From Stygiolobus sp037389425 (GTDB lineage: Archaea; Thermoproteota; Thermoprotei_A; Sulfolobales; Sulfolobaceae), in contig NZ_JBBHKR010000052.1 in NCBI RefSeq assembly GCF_037389425.1, positions 1 to 64,000 of the forward strand: a stretch of DNA of 64,000 nucleotides. The letters are read 5' to 3'. Numbering within the stretch: the first letter of the stretch is position 1; each line of letters starts with the position of its first letter. Positions 23,554 through 32,611 of the stretch are shown one piece after another. Below the pieces are notes generated by a model. That model saw only the letters and a list, made by a program, of their open reading frames with translations. It made no database searches and had not been told where the DNA came from. The position numbers and the translations under genes were made by a program.

Positions 23554-24631
23554 GATTATCTGTTCTAGGGAAGCCCTCGAAAACTTCCAATTCGTTACAA
23601 TAAACGGTAAGGTAATTTTTGAAAATAAGGATAAAGTTGTTAGGATTGCTAGGGCTTACTCACAAGTTGTTAAGAGTGCTCTTAATCCACTCTTTGACGG
23701 GAAGAGTGTTGACGAACTGACTAAGGAGTTTTACAACATCTTACCAAATTATGTTTACCTTGAAACCGCTTTAAAACAAGCTAAGACAATTACTGACGGT
23801 TTGTTAGAAAGGGAGGAAGAGAGGGGTGAGATAATTCATGCAAGGATAAGGAAGTTTTGGTTCGGTAGTAGGGGAAATAAAAGCGATAAAGGGAACAGAA
23901 ATATCAAGTTCCACGTTTTGGAAGACCACGTGGAAGTTAGAGTTAAAGACCCTTGGGGTAAGTGGATTTATGCAAAAGCTTACTTCGGCAAGGAGTACTT
24001 GCCATTGCTTAAAGAATTAGAAGAATTATCTCGAAGGAGAGAAGAGGGTTATGGTGCTGTAGTAAGTTTCAAGCATTATCCAATGATTCACCTTCAAATC
24101 CCACTCTGGTTATATTTGAAGTACTTCTCTTCACCAAAACCCAATGGTTACGGTTTAATTGCTGGTTTTGATTTGAACAGTGATAGACTAAACGTTGTTG
24201 TGATTAACAAGGATGGTAAAGTCGTTGCTAAAAAGACGTGGTGGTATTCTGAAGTTGTTTCTCACGGTTTTCCTAAGGAGAAAGCAAGGGCTTTACGTTT
24301 GAATGCTCTTTCAGAGTCTCTTAATTCCCTATCGAGGATTGGTGTTGATTACGTTGTTTTTGAGGACTTATTCTTAGTTAAGAAGAAGAAATTTACGAGG
24401 AGTAAGAGCGGTAATAGGAAGGTTTCGCGATTTGCTAAGAAGCAGTTGTTAATTCACGTTGTTATTAAAGCGTTAAGGTTAGGTTTTAACGTTATTCTAG
24501 TTAATCCTAAGGGTACTACTAACTCAGAGGATCACGAAAGGGTGATGAGGGAAAAGGGTTTTGATAGGCATACAGCCTCAGCTTACTTAATAGCCTTAAA
24601 AGGATTAGGAATGTTGAATGATGCCAAATGA
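23543..24631 (+). CDS. TnpB-like RuvC-fold nuclease of element B
   Basis: This is the only copy in the window with all three RuvC acids: GFDLNSDR (GAT at 24170-24172), VVFEDLF and GFDRHTASAYL. The N-terminal ~200 residues should form the nucleic-acid-binding part. No zinc ribbon is present. From ATG 23543 it has 362 residues; the longer TTG-start frame begins at 23525. By analogy with TnpB it may be guided by an RNA from the element, but no guide RNA is proven here. Confidence 0.82.
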   Translation: MRNRIICSREALENFQFVTINGKVIFENKDKVVRIARAYSQVVKSALNPLFDGKSVDELTKEFYNILPNYVYLETALKQAKTITDGLLEREEERGEIIHARIRKFWFGSRGNKSDKGNRNIKFHVLEDHVEVRVKDPWGKWIYAKAYFGKEYLPLLKELEELSRRREEGYGAVVSFKHYPMIHLQIPLWLYLKYFSSPKPNGYGLIAGFDLNSDRLNVVVINKDGKVVAKKTWWYSEVVSHGFPKEKARALRLNALSESLNSLSRIGVDYVVFEDLFLVKKKKFTRSKSGNRKVSRFAKKQLLIHVVIKALRLGFNVILVNPKGTTNSEDHERVMREKGFDRHTASAYLIALKGLGMLNDAK

Positions 24632-24646
24632 TATAAATTTCACGGC

Positions 24647-25666
24647 TTATCGGAAACTGCTGATGACGGCAGTTTGTAGAGTCTTAATAATTATTTTTTC
24701 TGCTATTATTCTCCCCTGGTCTAAAGACATAAAGGTAAGCCAAGGTCTCTCTTGTGAAAGTGCATAAAGACCGGTAGTAGACAGAAAGGACACGATCAGT
24801 ACATTAGGTGCTATAATCCCCGTATAAAACGATGGGCGAAAAGTTATTTCTACACACAAATATACTAAGGAGATAAGAGCTGAAATCCCTATAGCCTTAT
24901 AGTAAGGGATAATGTAGAAGAATATCCTTCTCCCAGAAAAAGTAGAACCATAACCCCAAACGAACTCATAATTATTCAAGATTATACGAAGAACAGATTG
25001 TTTACCGTCAATGAGACTGCTTCTTTTGGTTCTAACTTTAGACCCAGATAGTTGTAAATCAGCATACCTAACGGAGTAATAAAGTACGAGTGCAGAAAGG
25101 ATTAGGGAGCTTAGAATTCCGCTTAATAAGTGTCCAAATATTAACGCTGTTGGTGTAAAGTAGAAGTGAAAATAAGGTAACCAACTTAGAAAAACTAATG
25201 CAAAGATTATATAGAACTTGTTTTTTGCTAAGGCCAAAGAACTTACTGCTATTCCGAAAATTGAAAAAGAGGTGAAAGCGATATATGAGTACGGAGGGGG
25301 ATAGAGCAAAATCATGTAAGTACTGAGAACTATAAAGTAAGCTCCCCCGGTAAACATGCTTCCTACTACATATAAAAGGGCTAATGTTGTAGTCTTTACT
25401 GGGGAGGTCAGTAAAAAGTCAAAATCTGCCTTTTGGACTATTGAGGAAAATAAATTAAAGACTAAGAAGAACGTAACAAATTCTAGGGCACTTATTTTTA
25501 GTTGGGGAGATAGATAGGTAACAAATATTATTTTTCCTATACTGAGGTAAAACAACACCATTAAACCAGAAAATACAATAGTTAATATGACAAAGCTTTT
25601 AGTAAATCTTGATAAAATGAAGAACTTAAGAATATAAAAAAGATAGGTTAAATTATCGTATTTCAC
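24647..25666 (-). pseudogene. N-terminal part of an ABC-2-like membrane gene split by element B
   Basis: The 339-codon frame encodes about seven to eight hydrophobic helices with a basic cytoplasmic loop near residue 210 (SGSKVRTKRSS), like ABC-2 exporter subunits without a cognate ATPase next to it. Homology-type sequence ends near the stop at 24647, at the element B boundary; the remainder is 22805-23165. It overlaps the upstream gene by 4 bases. Confidence 0.75.
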
Positions 25667-26517
25667 AGATAGTTAAAGATTTCAGTGTAATTTATTTGTT
25701 TAGGAGAAATTATCATAGCGCCATAATCCACTCCATTGGTTCCCTTTTCAATACCTATTATGACGTATAAAGACTGTCCGTTGTCTTTCTGTGCAGTCAA
25801 TTCATAAACTACTGCCGTAGAGTTCTTTACTATAACATTTCCTTCAAAACTATACTTATGGGTTTCGAATAGGAAGAAATGGAATAGATTTTCAAGCTTT
25901 GTGAAGTTTGCAGAGGTTGAGTTAGCCTTTAGTATTATCATCTGGTCATTGGCAAACCCTTCAAAACTCGTGTTCTTTACATATCCTTGAAATATTAAGC
26001 CGCTTATTGGGGAAGGTAGAACCTTAGGAGAGTTATACAGAGAAATTATCATATTTACGGCTTCAGACGCGGATATGTTATCGTGAGCAAAATACACGTA
26101 ATGACCGTCGAAACCTATTGCAGTTTTGTTGGCGTAATAGTATATGAGGTTCTTATAAGAGCCTTGTTTGAACCCGTGCTGTGTTAAAGTCGAGTTTATA
26201 TAATAAAATATTAAGGAAGCTTCCGGTCCTTCCACTTGAATATAACCTAGTACTCCTCTTGTGTTGTTGTACTCAAGTACGTGAATTACTCCTTCTCCGA
26301 ATATTTTAGTGAGATTACTCACATTGTAACCATAAGCCGAAACAAAGCTACTTAATGCGGAAAGATTGTATATATAGATTGTACCTATGTAGTGTGGATC
26401 TTCTAAAGTAGTTTGTTGTGAGCTAGACGCTAGGCTATGTGTTTCAAACATAAGGAAACCTAATACTGAGATTAAAATTACAATTGTTATTAAAACTCCT
26501 TTAAATAACGCCTTCAT
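25663..26517 (-). CDS. Membrane-anchored extracellular protein, 284 aa
   Basis: An N-terminal hydrophobic segment (ITIVILISVLGFLMF, residues 11-25) is followed by an exported domain with many Asn-x-Ser/Thr sequons, as expected for a glycosylated crenarchaeal surface protein. No catalytic motif is seen. It is coupled (4-base overlap) to the membrane gene downstream that element B has split, so the two probably worked together. Confidence 0.65.
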   Translation of the reverse strand: MKALFKGVLITIVILISVLGFLMFETHSLASSSQQTTLEDPHYIGTIYIYNLSALSSFVSAYGYNVSNLTKIFGEGVIHVLEYNNTRGVLGYIQVEGPEASLIFYYINSTLTQHGFKQGSYKNLIYYYANKTAIGFDGHYVYFAHDNISASEAVNMIISLYNSPKVLPSPISGLIFQGYVKNTSFEGFANDQMIILKANSTSANFTKLENLFHFFLFETHKYSFEGNVIVKNSTAVVYELTAQKDNGQSLYVIIGIEKGTNGVDYGAMIISPKQINYTEIFNYL

Positions 26518-26568
26518 GATTTATAATGTAATCCGTAAAGATTAAAAACTTTTACCAAATAGCTTATT

Positions 26569-28869
26569 TCAAGAATATAATACGTCCTTAAATATCCTTT
26601 CTATCGTTTTAGTAGATATTGCTCTTCTAATTATCTCCCTTAAAGCCTTTTTCATCTCCTCTGACTTAGCTATATCTGCCATAGAGAACTCTAGCCTTGG
26701 TGAGGTAACTATCTTGGACTGGGCATCTGAAACTACATCTTCATAGTTCTGGCTCTTAAGGTAATCAACAACTAAAGTCAGCTTACTCTCTAACATTATG
26801 GGGTCGTTTATTATGGAATTTAGATACTTGACGATTAAATCCTTTTTGTCAGATGCCTTTAGGTTGCTCTTATAAGTGTCACTGAAGTGTTTTGACAATA
26901 TAGGGAAGGTAATTGTTATGAAGTACTGCTCTCCTCCTAGGCTCCATAGCCCGACTTTTTCTGCAATTTCATCTACTGACTGGATTAACGCATCTTTCAT
27001 CGAAACAAGTGCTAAATCTAAGATATCTTTCTCAGCATCAGCAGCATTCTCGGCGACTTCGGTCTGCTGAATTACGTTCTCTTTATAAAGTTGACCGTAT
27101 ACCGATAAAGTTCCGAACTTCCACGTCGAGAAAGGGCATATTGTCGCTACTTGCTTTTTGCTATAAGGGAATGGAAAACCCTGATAAGTAGTAAAAGTCA
27201 AACCCGCACACTCATCATCATCACCTTCAATTCCTAATTTCTTAGCCCAACAACCGGTATGTATTTTTCCTTGGACTTTATCCTTAATTACCTCATAAGC
27301 TAAAATCCCCTTTTGGTCTGAAAACTTGTTGTAAACGTACAAACCCTCCGGACACATAAAGTATACGTTTATAGCCCCACTGTTGTTCTTTTCTTCAATA
27401 ATTGATATAACTTTCTTCCTTGCTCCTTCGTCATCTCCTGCTAAATAATCATCGAAGCCACAGCACCTCCCAGAGATTAGTCTAACTCTAGGAGAGAATT
27501 GTGCAGGGAGGTTATCTCCATTATCTAATAAGAACTGTAAGAACCCTCTCAGACCGATAGGATCATATTTAGCAGCACACCCCACAAATAGGAAGAATAG
27601 AGGTCTATTCCTATACTTCTCATTTAACTTCTTCTCAAGTGCTCTTATGTCAGCCGTCACGTCAGATATCTCAATCGGAGGCTTAGTAGTTGGTGATACT
27701 TTGTTTAAACCTTCAGTCATTAATTCACTAATAGGGATATTTACTGGACATATCTCCTCGTCTTTAGCACAACCGAAACATGTTTCGAAGCTAGTCTCTT
27801 CAAATATAAGACGACCTATTCTACCCATGGGAGAAAAGACTGGGTTACCCGTTATTTTATATGCTAAACAAACATCTAAACATAACCCACAATTTATGCA
27901 CTTTAACGAGTCTACGTATAATTTGGATATTTTACTGTATTGTTTAGGTGTCTTTACTTTCTTTCCAATCTCTTTAAGAATTGTTAATTCTAATGTTGTA
28001 TATTCCCTTGGGCTGGGAAAAGGTTTTACATCTTTGTTTTTAAGCAGGAATTCAGAGATCTTCTCCAGATCATTAAATTTTGCGTTACCTATAGTTACGT
28101 AATACTTCTCAGGCGAGTTATAATTTATAATGTAAGTCAAAACTTCCTCATAGTTCGGGATCGAAAAGATCTTATTTCTGGAAGTCGGAGGATATAAAAG
28201 GATTAGAGGGAAATAATCCCTCTTAAAACTTCTTATTATCTGAGAGCTAAAGTCACTAAGCAAAGTATAGGAATCCACGTTACCACTACTGCTTATACCC
28301 AAAAATTTAGCGTAAAATGAGGGCAAATAATACCTTTCCTTACCGTCTACAATTACGGCACTCCACGCATATTCTGTCTCCGTGTCTACTTCTATGACCT
28401 CTGGATACTTAGCTGTCATTACAGTTGCTACATTAGATCCAACAAGCTTGTGTACTTCCTTTTTACCCCTCACAAAACCGAACTTATAACTACCAAATCC
28501 TGAACCATTACTCGATATAAACCCTCCTACTGTTCCCTTCAGGTAGAAGGGTAAAAGAACGGGTACAAAGCCCAAAGGCTTTAACTCAGTTAATAAGTCC
28601 TCGAATGTTAAACCAGGGGCCACATTATAGTATTTATAAACTGAAGAACCGCCCTGTTCTTTGCTCTCCTCTATCTTATTTCCATTACCTAAAAGGTTAG
28701 GAGATGCGACATATTTGGCTCTAGCATATCTTATTAAGTCACCTGAGACGGATGTAGCCTTGCCCACGTAAACTACTTGCTCAGTTTTATCGAGATACTT
28801 CTCTATTTTCTTAATGTCTATTGTAGTCAAAGCTCTACTAAAGAGTGACGCGTCTGTAATTATCGTCAT
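26569..28869 (-). CDS. FAD-linked oxidase/Fe-S/CCG-domain dehydrogenase (lactate/glycolate type)
   Basis: This 766-aa fusion has an FAD-binding PCMH-type domain (YARAKYVASPNLLG; GTVGGFISSNGSG, about 45-240), a two-cluster ferredoxin module (CINCGLCLDVC; CFGCAKDEEICP, about 320-375) and a C-terminal region with CCG-like cysteines (FVGCAAKYDP; SGRCCGFDD; HTGCWAKK). Such fusions oxidise 2-hydroxy acids and pass electrons to the respiratory chain. The substrate is not fixed by sequence. It is transcribed divergently from pantoate kinase with 59 bases between them. Confidence 0.8.
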   Translation of the reverse strand: MTIITDASLFSRALTTIDIKKIEKYLDKTEQVVYVGKATSVSGDLIRYARAKYVASPNLLGNGNKIEESKEQGGSSVYKYYNVAPGLTFEDLLTELKPLGFVPVLLPFYLKGTVGGFISSNGSGFGSYKFGFVRGKKEVHKLVGSNVATVMTAKYPEVIEVDTETEYAWSAVIVDGKERYYLPSFYAKFLGISSSGNVDSYTLLSDFSSQIIRSFKRDYFPLILLYPPTSRNKIFSIPNYEEVLTYIINYNSPEKYYVTIGNAKFNDLEKISEFLLKNKDVKPFPSPREYTTLELTILKEIGKKVKTPKQYSKISKLYVDSLKCINCGLCLDVCLAYKITGNPVFSPMGRIGRLIFEETSFETCFGCAKDEEICPVNIPISELMTEGLNKVSPTTKPPIEISDVTADIRALEKKLNEKYRNRPLFFLFVGCAAKYDPIGLRGFLQFLLDNGDNLPAQFSPRVRLISGRCCGFDDYLAGDDEGARKKVISIIEEKNNSGAINVYFMCPEGLYVYNKFSDQKGILAYEVIKDKVQGKIHTGCWAKKLGIEGDDDECAGLTFTTYQGFPFPYSKKQVATICPFSTWKFGTLSVYGQLYKENVIQQTEVAENAADAEKDILDLALVSMKDALIQSVDEIAEKVGLWSLGGEQYFITITFPILSKHFSDTYKSNLKASDKKDLIVKYLNSIINDPIMLESKLTLVVDYLKSQNYEDVVSDAQSKIVTSPRLEFSMADIAKSEEMKKALREIIRRAISTKTIERIFKDVLYS

Positions 28870-28928
28870 TTATTACTCACTGTAAGATTGATTAAGAGAT
28901 TAATATATATACTTGGGCCTATAAACTT

Positions 28929-29705
28929 TTGTACAAATTGCACTTAGAGGTATCAGTACCACTAAATGTTTCTGGAGTCTGGTACCCAGTTTATGATAAC
29001 GACATCTCAAAAAGTGGTTCAATAGGTCTTTCTTTAACATTAGAACCAAAACTAGTTGTAACCGGAAAATTGAGCGACCGTGAAAAGATAACCGTCATCA
29101 GAAGTAACGGTGATAGATTGGAACTAGATAACTTCAAGAACTTACTTACATTGAAGAAGTTGGGTACGTTATCTATAGATGTATACAGCGAAGTACCTTT
29201 GGGTTATGGTTACGGAATGAGCGGTGCAATAAGCTTAGGATACGCAATAATAGCTTATGAATTGGGATTAACGGATTTAAGGAAGGCATTACTTACAGCT
29301 CACGAAAGCGAGGTCCTGTCAAAAAACGGTCTAGGCGACGTTATTTCGGAGTATTACGGAGGCGGGATAGTTTACAGAAAAAAACCTGGCGCACCTACTA
29401 TAGGGGAAGTGGAAGTATTTACAGTTACGGATGACGTACAAATCTGTAGTTTACCAGAGTCACGACTTTCAACGAGCCTTCTCCTCAAGACCAACGAACA
29501 TGCATTAAACTACATAAACCAGTTCCTCCTTAATCCTACTATCCACAAATTCTTCGAAGTGGCGAAGAAGTTCACAGAGGAATTAGGTTTTATCTCTCCG
29601 TATAAAGACTCATTTAAAAAGAAAGGCTTAATACTTAAACTAGGAGAGTGTGAAGAAGGATGGATAAAGCACAAGGTAGCAAGGAGTGGAGTGTCCGTTC
29701 ACTGA
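28929..29705 (+). CDS. Pantoate kinase (archaeal GHMP kinase)
   Basis: This enzyme phosphorylates pantoate in the archaeal CoA pathway. The GHMP ATP-binding motif is PLGYGYGMSGAISLG (about residues 89-103) and the 258-aa length is usual. A TTG start at 28929 (or TTG 28938) is implied, since no ATG precedes the conserved N-terminus. The frame overlaps the phosphopantothenate synthetase gene by 46 bases. Together with that gene and panB it forms a CoA-precursor cluster. Confidence 0.88.
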   Translation: MYKLHLEVSVPLNVSGVWYPVYDNDISKSGSIGLSLTLEPKLVVTGKLSDREKITVIRSNGDRLELDNFKNLLTLKKLGTLSIDVYSEVPLGYGYGMSGAISLGYAIIAYELGLTDLRKALLTAHESEVLSKNGLGDVISEYYGGGIVYRKKPGAPTIGEVEVFTVTDDVQICSLPESRLSTSLLLKTNEHALNYINQFLLNPTIHKFFEVAKKFTEELGFISPYKDSFKKKGLILKLGECEEGWIKHKVARSGVSVH

Positions 29706-30454
29706 TCCCAGAAAACCACCCCAGAAAAGAATCCCTCATAATAAGGGAAAAAATCGTAGAAGGATTAGAGGAAGGGTATGTGGTCCCACAAGGGCTGATA
29801 GCTCACGGAAGGGGGGAATGCTTCGATTATCTAATAGGGGAAAAGACTCAACAATTTGCAATAGACGCGATCAAAGCCTCTGTAGCAACACTTTTACTAG
29901 CTAAACATCCCGTGATATCAGTTAACGGAAATATGGCGGCTCTTGTGCCTAAAGAGATCGTGGAGCTAGCAAAAGAAGTAAACGCAAAGATTGAGGTAAA
30001 CTTGTTCTACAGAACTGTTGAAAGAGAAAAGGCTATTGAAAAAGTTCTAAGAGAAGCGGGGGCTGAAGAAGTTCTGGGAGTGGGTGAAGACGCCTCAGCC
30101 ACAATACCTGAGTTATTCAGTGAAAGGAGAAGGGTAAGTCCGAGAGGGATATTAATTGCCGACGTAGTCTTACTAGCTCTGGAGGACGGTGACAGAACTG
30201 AGGCTTTAACGAGGATGGGGAAAAAGGTAATAGCGATCGACCTAAATCCTCTGTCTAGGACTGCAAGAATGGCGTCAATAACTATTGTAGACAACGTGAT
30301 AAGGGCTTTCCCAATCTTGATAAAATACGCGAGGGCAATGAAGAGCTATAGCAGAGATACACTAGAGGAGATAGTTAAAAAATACGATAATAAAACAGTA
30401 CTCACTACCTCCTTGAGGTTTATAGCTCAACGGTTATCTGAAATTTCCTTGTAG
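29660..30454 (+). CDS. 4-phosphopantoate--beta-alanine ligase (phosphopantothenate synthetase)
   Basis: This is the second archaeal-specific CoA enzyme, joining 4-phosphopantoate and beta-alanine. The family is recognised by IPENHPRKESLIIREKIVEG, ISVNGNMAALVP, LNPLSRTARMASITIVDN and the 264-aa length. It is overlapped by pantoate kinase at the 5' end, and its last 28 bases overlap the convergent panB gene. Confidence 0.9.
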   Translation: MDKAQGSKEWSVRSLIPENHPRKESLIIREKIVEGLEEGYVVPQGLIAHGRGECFDYLIGEKTQQFAIDAIKASVATLLLAKHPVISVNGNMAALVPKEIVELAKEVNAKIEVNLFYRTVEREKAIEKVLREAGAEEVLGVGEDASATIPELFSERRRVSPRGILIADVVLLALEDGDRTEALTRMGKKVIAIDLNPLSRTARMASITIVDNVIRAFPILIKYARAMKSYSRDTLEEIVKKYDNKTVLTTSLRFIAQRLSEISL

Positions 30455-31236
30455 TTTTCTCTAGCTGGGAATTTACCGCTCTTTACATCGTTTATGTATT
30501 CGTTAACTGCCTTATCAATTATCTCTTTTAGATTTACGTATGCCTTTGCGAAATAGGGTGAGAAGTCAGTAAAGCCCAACAGATCGTGAATAACAAGTAT
30601 TTGTCCATCGCAATAAGGACCTGCACCAATACATATTGTAGGAACACTCACACTTTCTGTGATCTTTTTTGCAACTTCGGCGTAAGTGTTTTCAACGACA
30701 ATTGAAAACACACCTGCATCTTCTAATGCTTTAGCATCCCTTATGAGTTGCTCGGCTTCCTTCTCTCTCTTTCCTATAGTCCTGAAACCTCCTATTCTCA
30801 GAAAACGCTGGGGAGTCAAACCTATATGCCCCATGACCGGGATTCCTGCCTTAATTATCGCCCTTATTACGTCAACAACTTCTTCTCCTCCTTCTAACTT
30901 AACTGCGTCAGCACCATTTCTAGTTAATTTTCCCGCATTTCTTACCCCTTCATTAACCGAGACCTCGTAGGAGAGAAAAGGCATGTCTGCAACAATTAAC
31001 TGTTTCGGCTTAGCTCTGGCAACAGCTGATACATGTCTTACCATATCCGACATTGTAACATTCAAAGTATTCTCTAGACCAAGAACTACCATCCCTAATG
31101 AGTCTCCTACAAGGATTCCATCCAAATCTGTATTAGATATCACTTTCGCTGTCGGGTAGTCGTAAGCTGTGAGCATGGTTATCCTTTCTTTCCTCTCCTT
31201 CTTCTTCAGAAAATCCCTGATCGAAACCTTTGCCAT
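30427..31236 (-). CDS. panB: 3-methyl-2-oxobutanoate hydroxymethyltransferase
   Basis: PanB makes ketopantoate from 2-oxoisovalerate and a folate or pterin C1 unit. The conserved N-terminus (SIRDFLKKK; MLTAYDYPTAKV; LVGDSLGMV), VKLEGGEE, GHIGLTPQ and GAGPYCDGQ are all present in 269 aa. The start codon lies inside the 3' end of the upstream gene, with a 104-base out-of-frame overlap. It is convergent with the phosphopantothenate synthetase gene and belongs to the same pathway. Confidence 0.92.
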   Translation of the reverse strand: MAKVSIRDFLKKKERKERITMLTAYDYPTAKVISNTDLDGILVGDSLGMVVLGLENTLNVTMSDMVRHVSAVARAKPKQLIVADMPFLSYEVSVNEGVRNAGKLTRNGADAVKLEGGEEVVDVIRAIIKAGIPVMGHIGLTPQRFLRIGGFRTIGKREKEAEQLIRDAKALEDAGVFSIVVENTYAEVAKKITESVSVPTICIGAGPYCDGQILVIHDLLGFTDFSPYFAKAYVNLKEIIDKAVNEYINDVKSGKFPARENYKEISDNR

Positions 31237-31843
31237 AAATCCTCTTCCCTACTTTATAAGCTAAGGTTAATAACTTGTTAATCTGCTTTGCAATTCCTTG
31301 AGTCTCCTCATACTGAATAGCATCATCATATAATTGCGTTAGTTGTTCTATTTCATCAAAGACTAACTTCCTGAAGTTTTTCTTGTCCATCTCCGAAAGA
31401 ACAGTTTTCCTAGAGTAGAATTCTAGCTTACGTTGAAGCTCCTTCGGATCAAGAGAGTAAAATTTTAGGAAGATAAGTCTAACCCTTGGGTCTTGTTGAC
31501 CGGAATCAGAAAGCGCAAAAGAGACTTGTTCCTTGTCTAAGAACTTCCACCAGTGCTGATTGGAACTTTTGTATGTAGTTTCCGTTATACCGAAATCCTT
31601 TTCTAAGCTTCGTAAGAGCATTTTAGGGTCAAAGTTATAACCCATGTCTATGAGTTTGTCAACGACCCCTTTGTAACTGAAATCACCTAACTCTTTATTC
31701 TCGTTCTCTTCGCTGTACTCCAATGCAGCCCTCAATACAAATTCTCCTCTCTCTCCGAACTTTAATAGGAACTCGGCAGTTCTGTCTCTGATACTCCCAG
31801 TAATCACAACTAGTTTTTTTCTAACGATTTTAAATTTTAACAA
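31133..31843 (-). CDS. Conserved hypothetical protein upstream of panB
   Basis: The 236-aa soluble protein has no motif I recognise. It is helical and rich in charged residues, with a conserved-looking central part (SSNQHWWKFLDKEQVSF). The last ~34 residues lie within the panB reading frame on the same strand, and their low-complexity composition (EEEGEERKDNHAH) suggests a run-on tail. Tight coupling implies co-transcription with panB. Confidence 0.6.
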   Translation of the reverse strand: MLKFKIVRKKLVVITGSIRDRTAEFLLKFGERGEFVLRAALEYSEENENKELGDFSYKGVVDKLIDMGYNFDPKMLLRSLEKDFGITETTYKSSNQHWWKFLDKEQVSFALSDSGQQDPRVRLIFLKFYSLDPKELQRKLEFYSRKTVLSEMDKKNFRKLVFDEIEQLTQLYDDAIQYEETQGIAKQINKLLTLAYKVGKRIYGKGFDQGFSEEEGEERKDNHAHSLRLPDSESDI

Positions 31844-31861
31844 AGTATATATTATGGTATA

Positions 31862-32611
31862 ATGAATTCCGAGATAGCCGTAAGTGTTACCAACGTTTTT
31901 AAAAAGTTTAACAATTCCCTAATTCTCAAGGGCATTACCTTCGATGTATTTAAGGAAGACGTTTTTGGCCTCATTGGACCTAATGGCGCGGGAAAGACTA
32001 CTACCCTGAGGATAATAGCTGGGATTATCAAAAGATATGAGGGAGAAGTAAGTGTCTTCTCTTACAAACCAGAAAAGGCTAAGGAGTTAGGACTCATCTC
32101 ATACATGCCCGAAGACGCTTTTCCGTATGAAAGGCTCACTGGCTTAGAGAACCTGAACTTATTCGCGGAAATTTATGCTAGAGGTGACAAAAAACTCGTT
32201 GAAGAGTATGTAGAGATAGGCGTAAAAATTGCAGACTTAGGGAAAAAAATATACGAGAAGACTTCCACATACAGCAGAGGCATGAAAAGGAGGTTAATTG
32301 TAGCCAGAACATTAATGACTAAGCCTAAACTAGCTATCCTCGACGAGCCTACCTCTGCATTAGACGTCGAATCTTCTGTGAGGATAAGGAATGTCATAAG
32401 CAATATGGCTAAAAAATTGGGAAGCACTATAATCCTTTCTTCACACAACATGCTCGAAGTGGAGTACATGTGTAACAAAGTAGCAATGATAAACGACGGA
32501 AAGATAATACAGATAGGTACCCCTACTGAGATAACAGAAAAACTGGGAGTCAGAAACTTGGAGGAAGCTTTCCTAAAGGTGGTTAGCCGTGATCAGAGTG
32601 TTCCTAGCTAA
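31862..32611 (+). CDS. ABC transporter ATP-binding protein
   Basis: The 249-aa ATPase has Walker A GPNGAGKTT (about residues 39-47), an atypical signature TYSRGMKRR in place of LSGGQ, and Walker B LAILDEPTSALD. It resembles NatA-like and drug-exporter subunits. Its 3' end overlaps the permease gene by 23 bases, so the two genes encode one exporter. It starts with ATG right after a TATA-like stretch. Confidence 0.9.
   Translation: MNSEIAVSVTNVFKKFNNSLILKGITFDVFKEDVFGLIGPNGAGKTTTLRIIAGIIKRYEGEVSVFSYKPEKAKELGLISYMPEDAFPYERLTGLENLNLFAEIYARGDKKLVEEYVEIGVKIADLGKKIYEKTSTYSRGMKRRLIVARTLMTKPKLAILDEPTSALDVESSVRIRNVISNMAKKLGSTIILSSHNMLEVEYMCNKVAMINDGKIIQIGTPTEITEKLGVRNLEEAFLKVVSRDQSVPS

Larger units (their letters stand above)
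23166..24645 (+). mobile_element. Element B: DUF2080-TnpB-like insertion element (complete copy)
   Basis: It has the same order as element A: left-end hairpin (23173-23200), two-tier stem (23222-23276), TATA box (23359-23366), 54-aa accessory ORF and TnpB-like gene with an 11-base overlap. It splits a membrane gene lying on the minus strand. The left tip shares TTCATYG with element A; the right end differs after the tnpB stop. Boundaries are estimates. Confidence 0.85.

Noticed and set aside
24655..24677. AAACTGC/GCAGTTT hairpin at the right edge of element B
   Set aside because: It lies in the host membrane gene, not in the element, and has no counterpart at element A.
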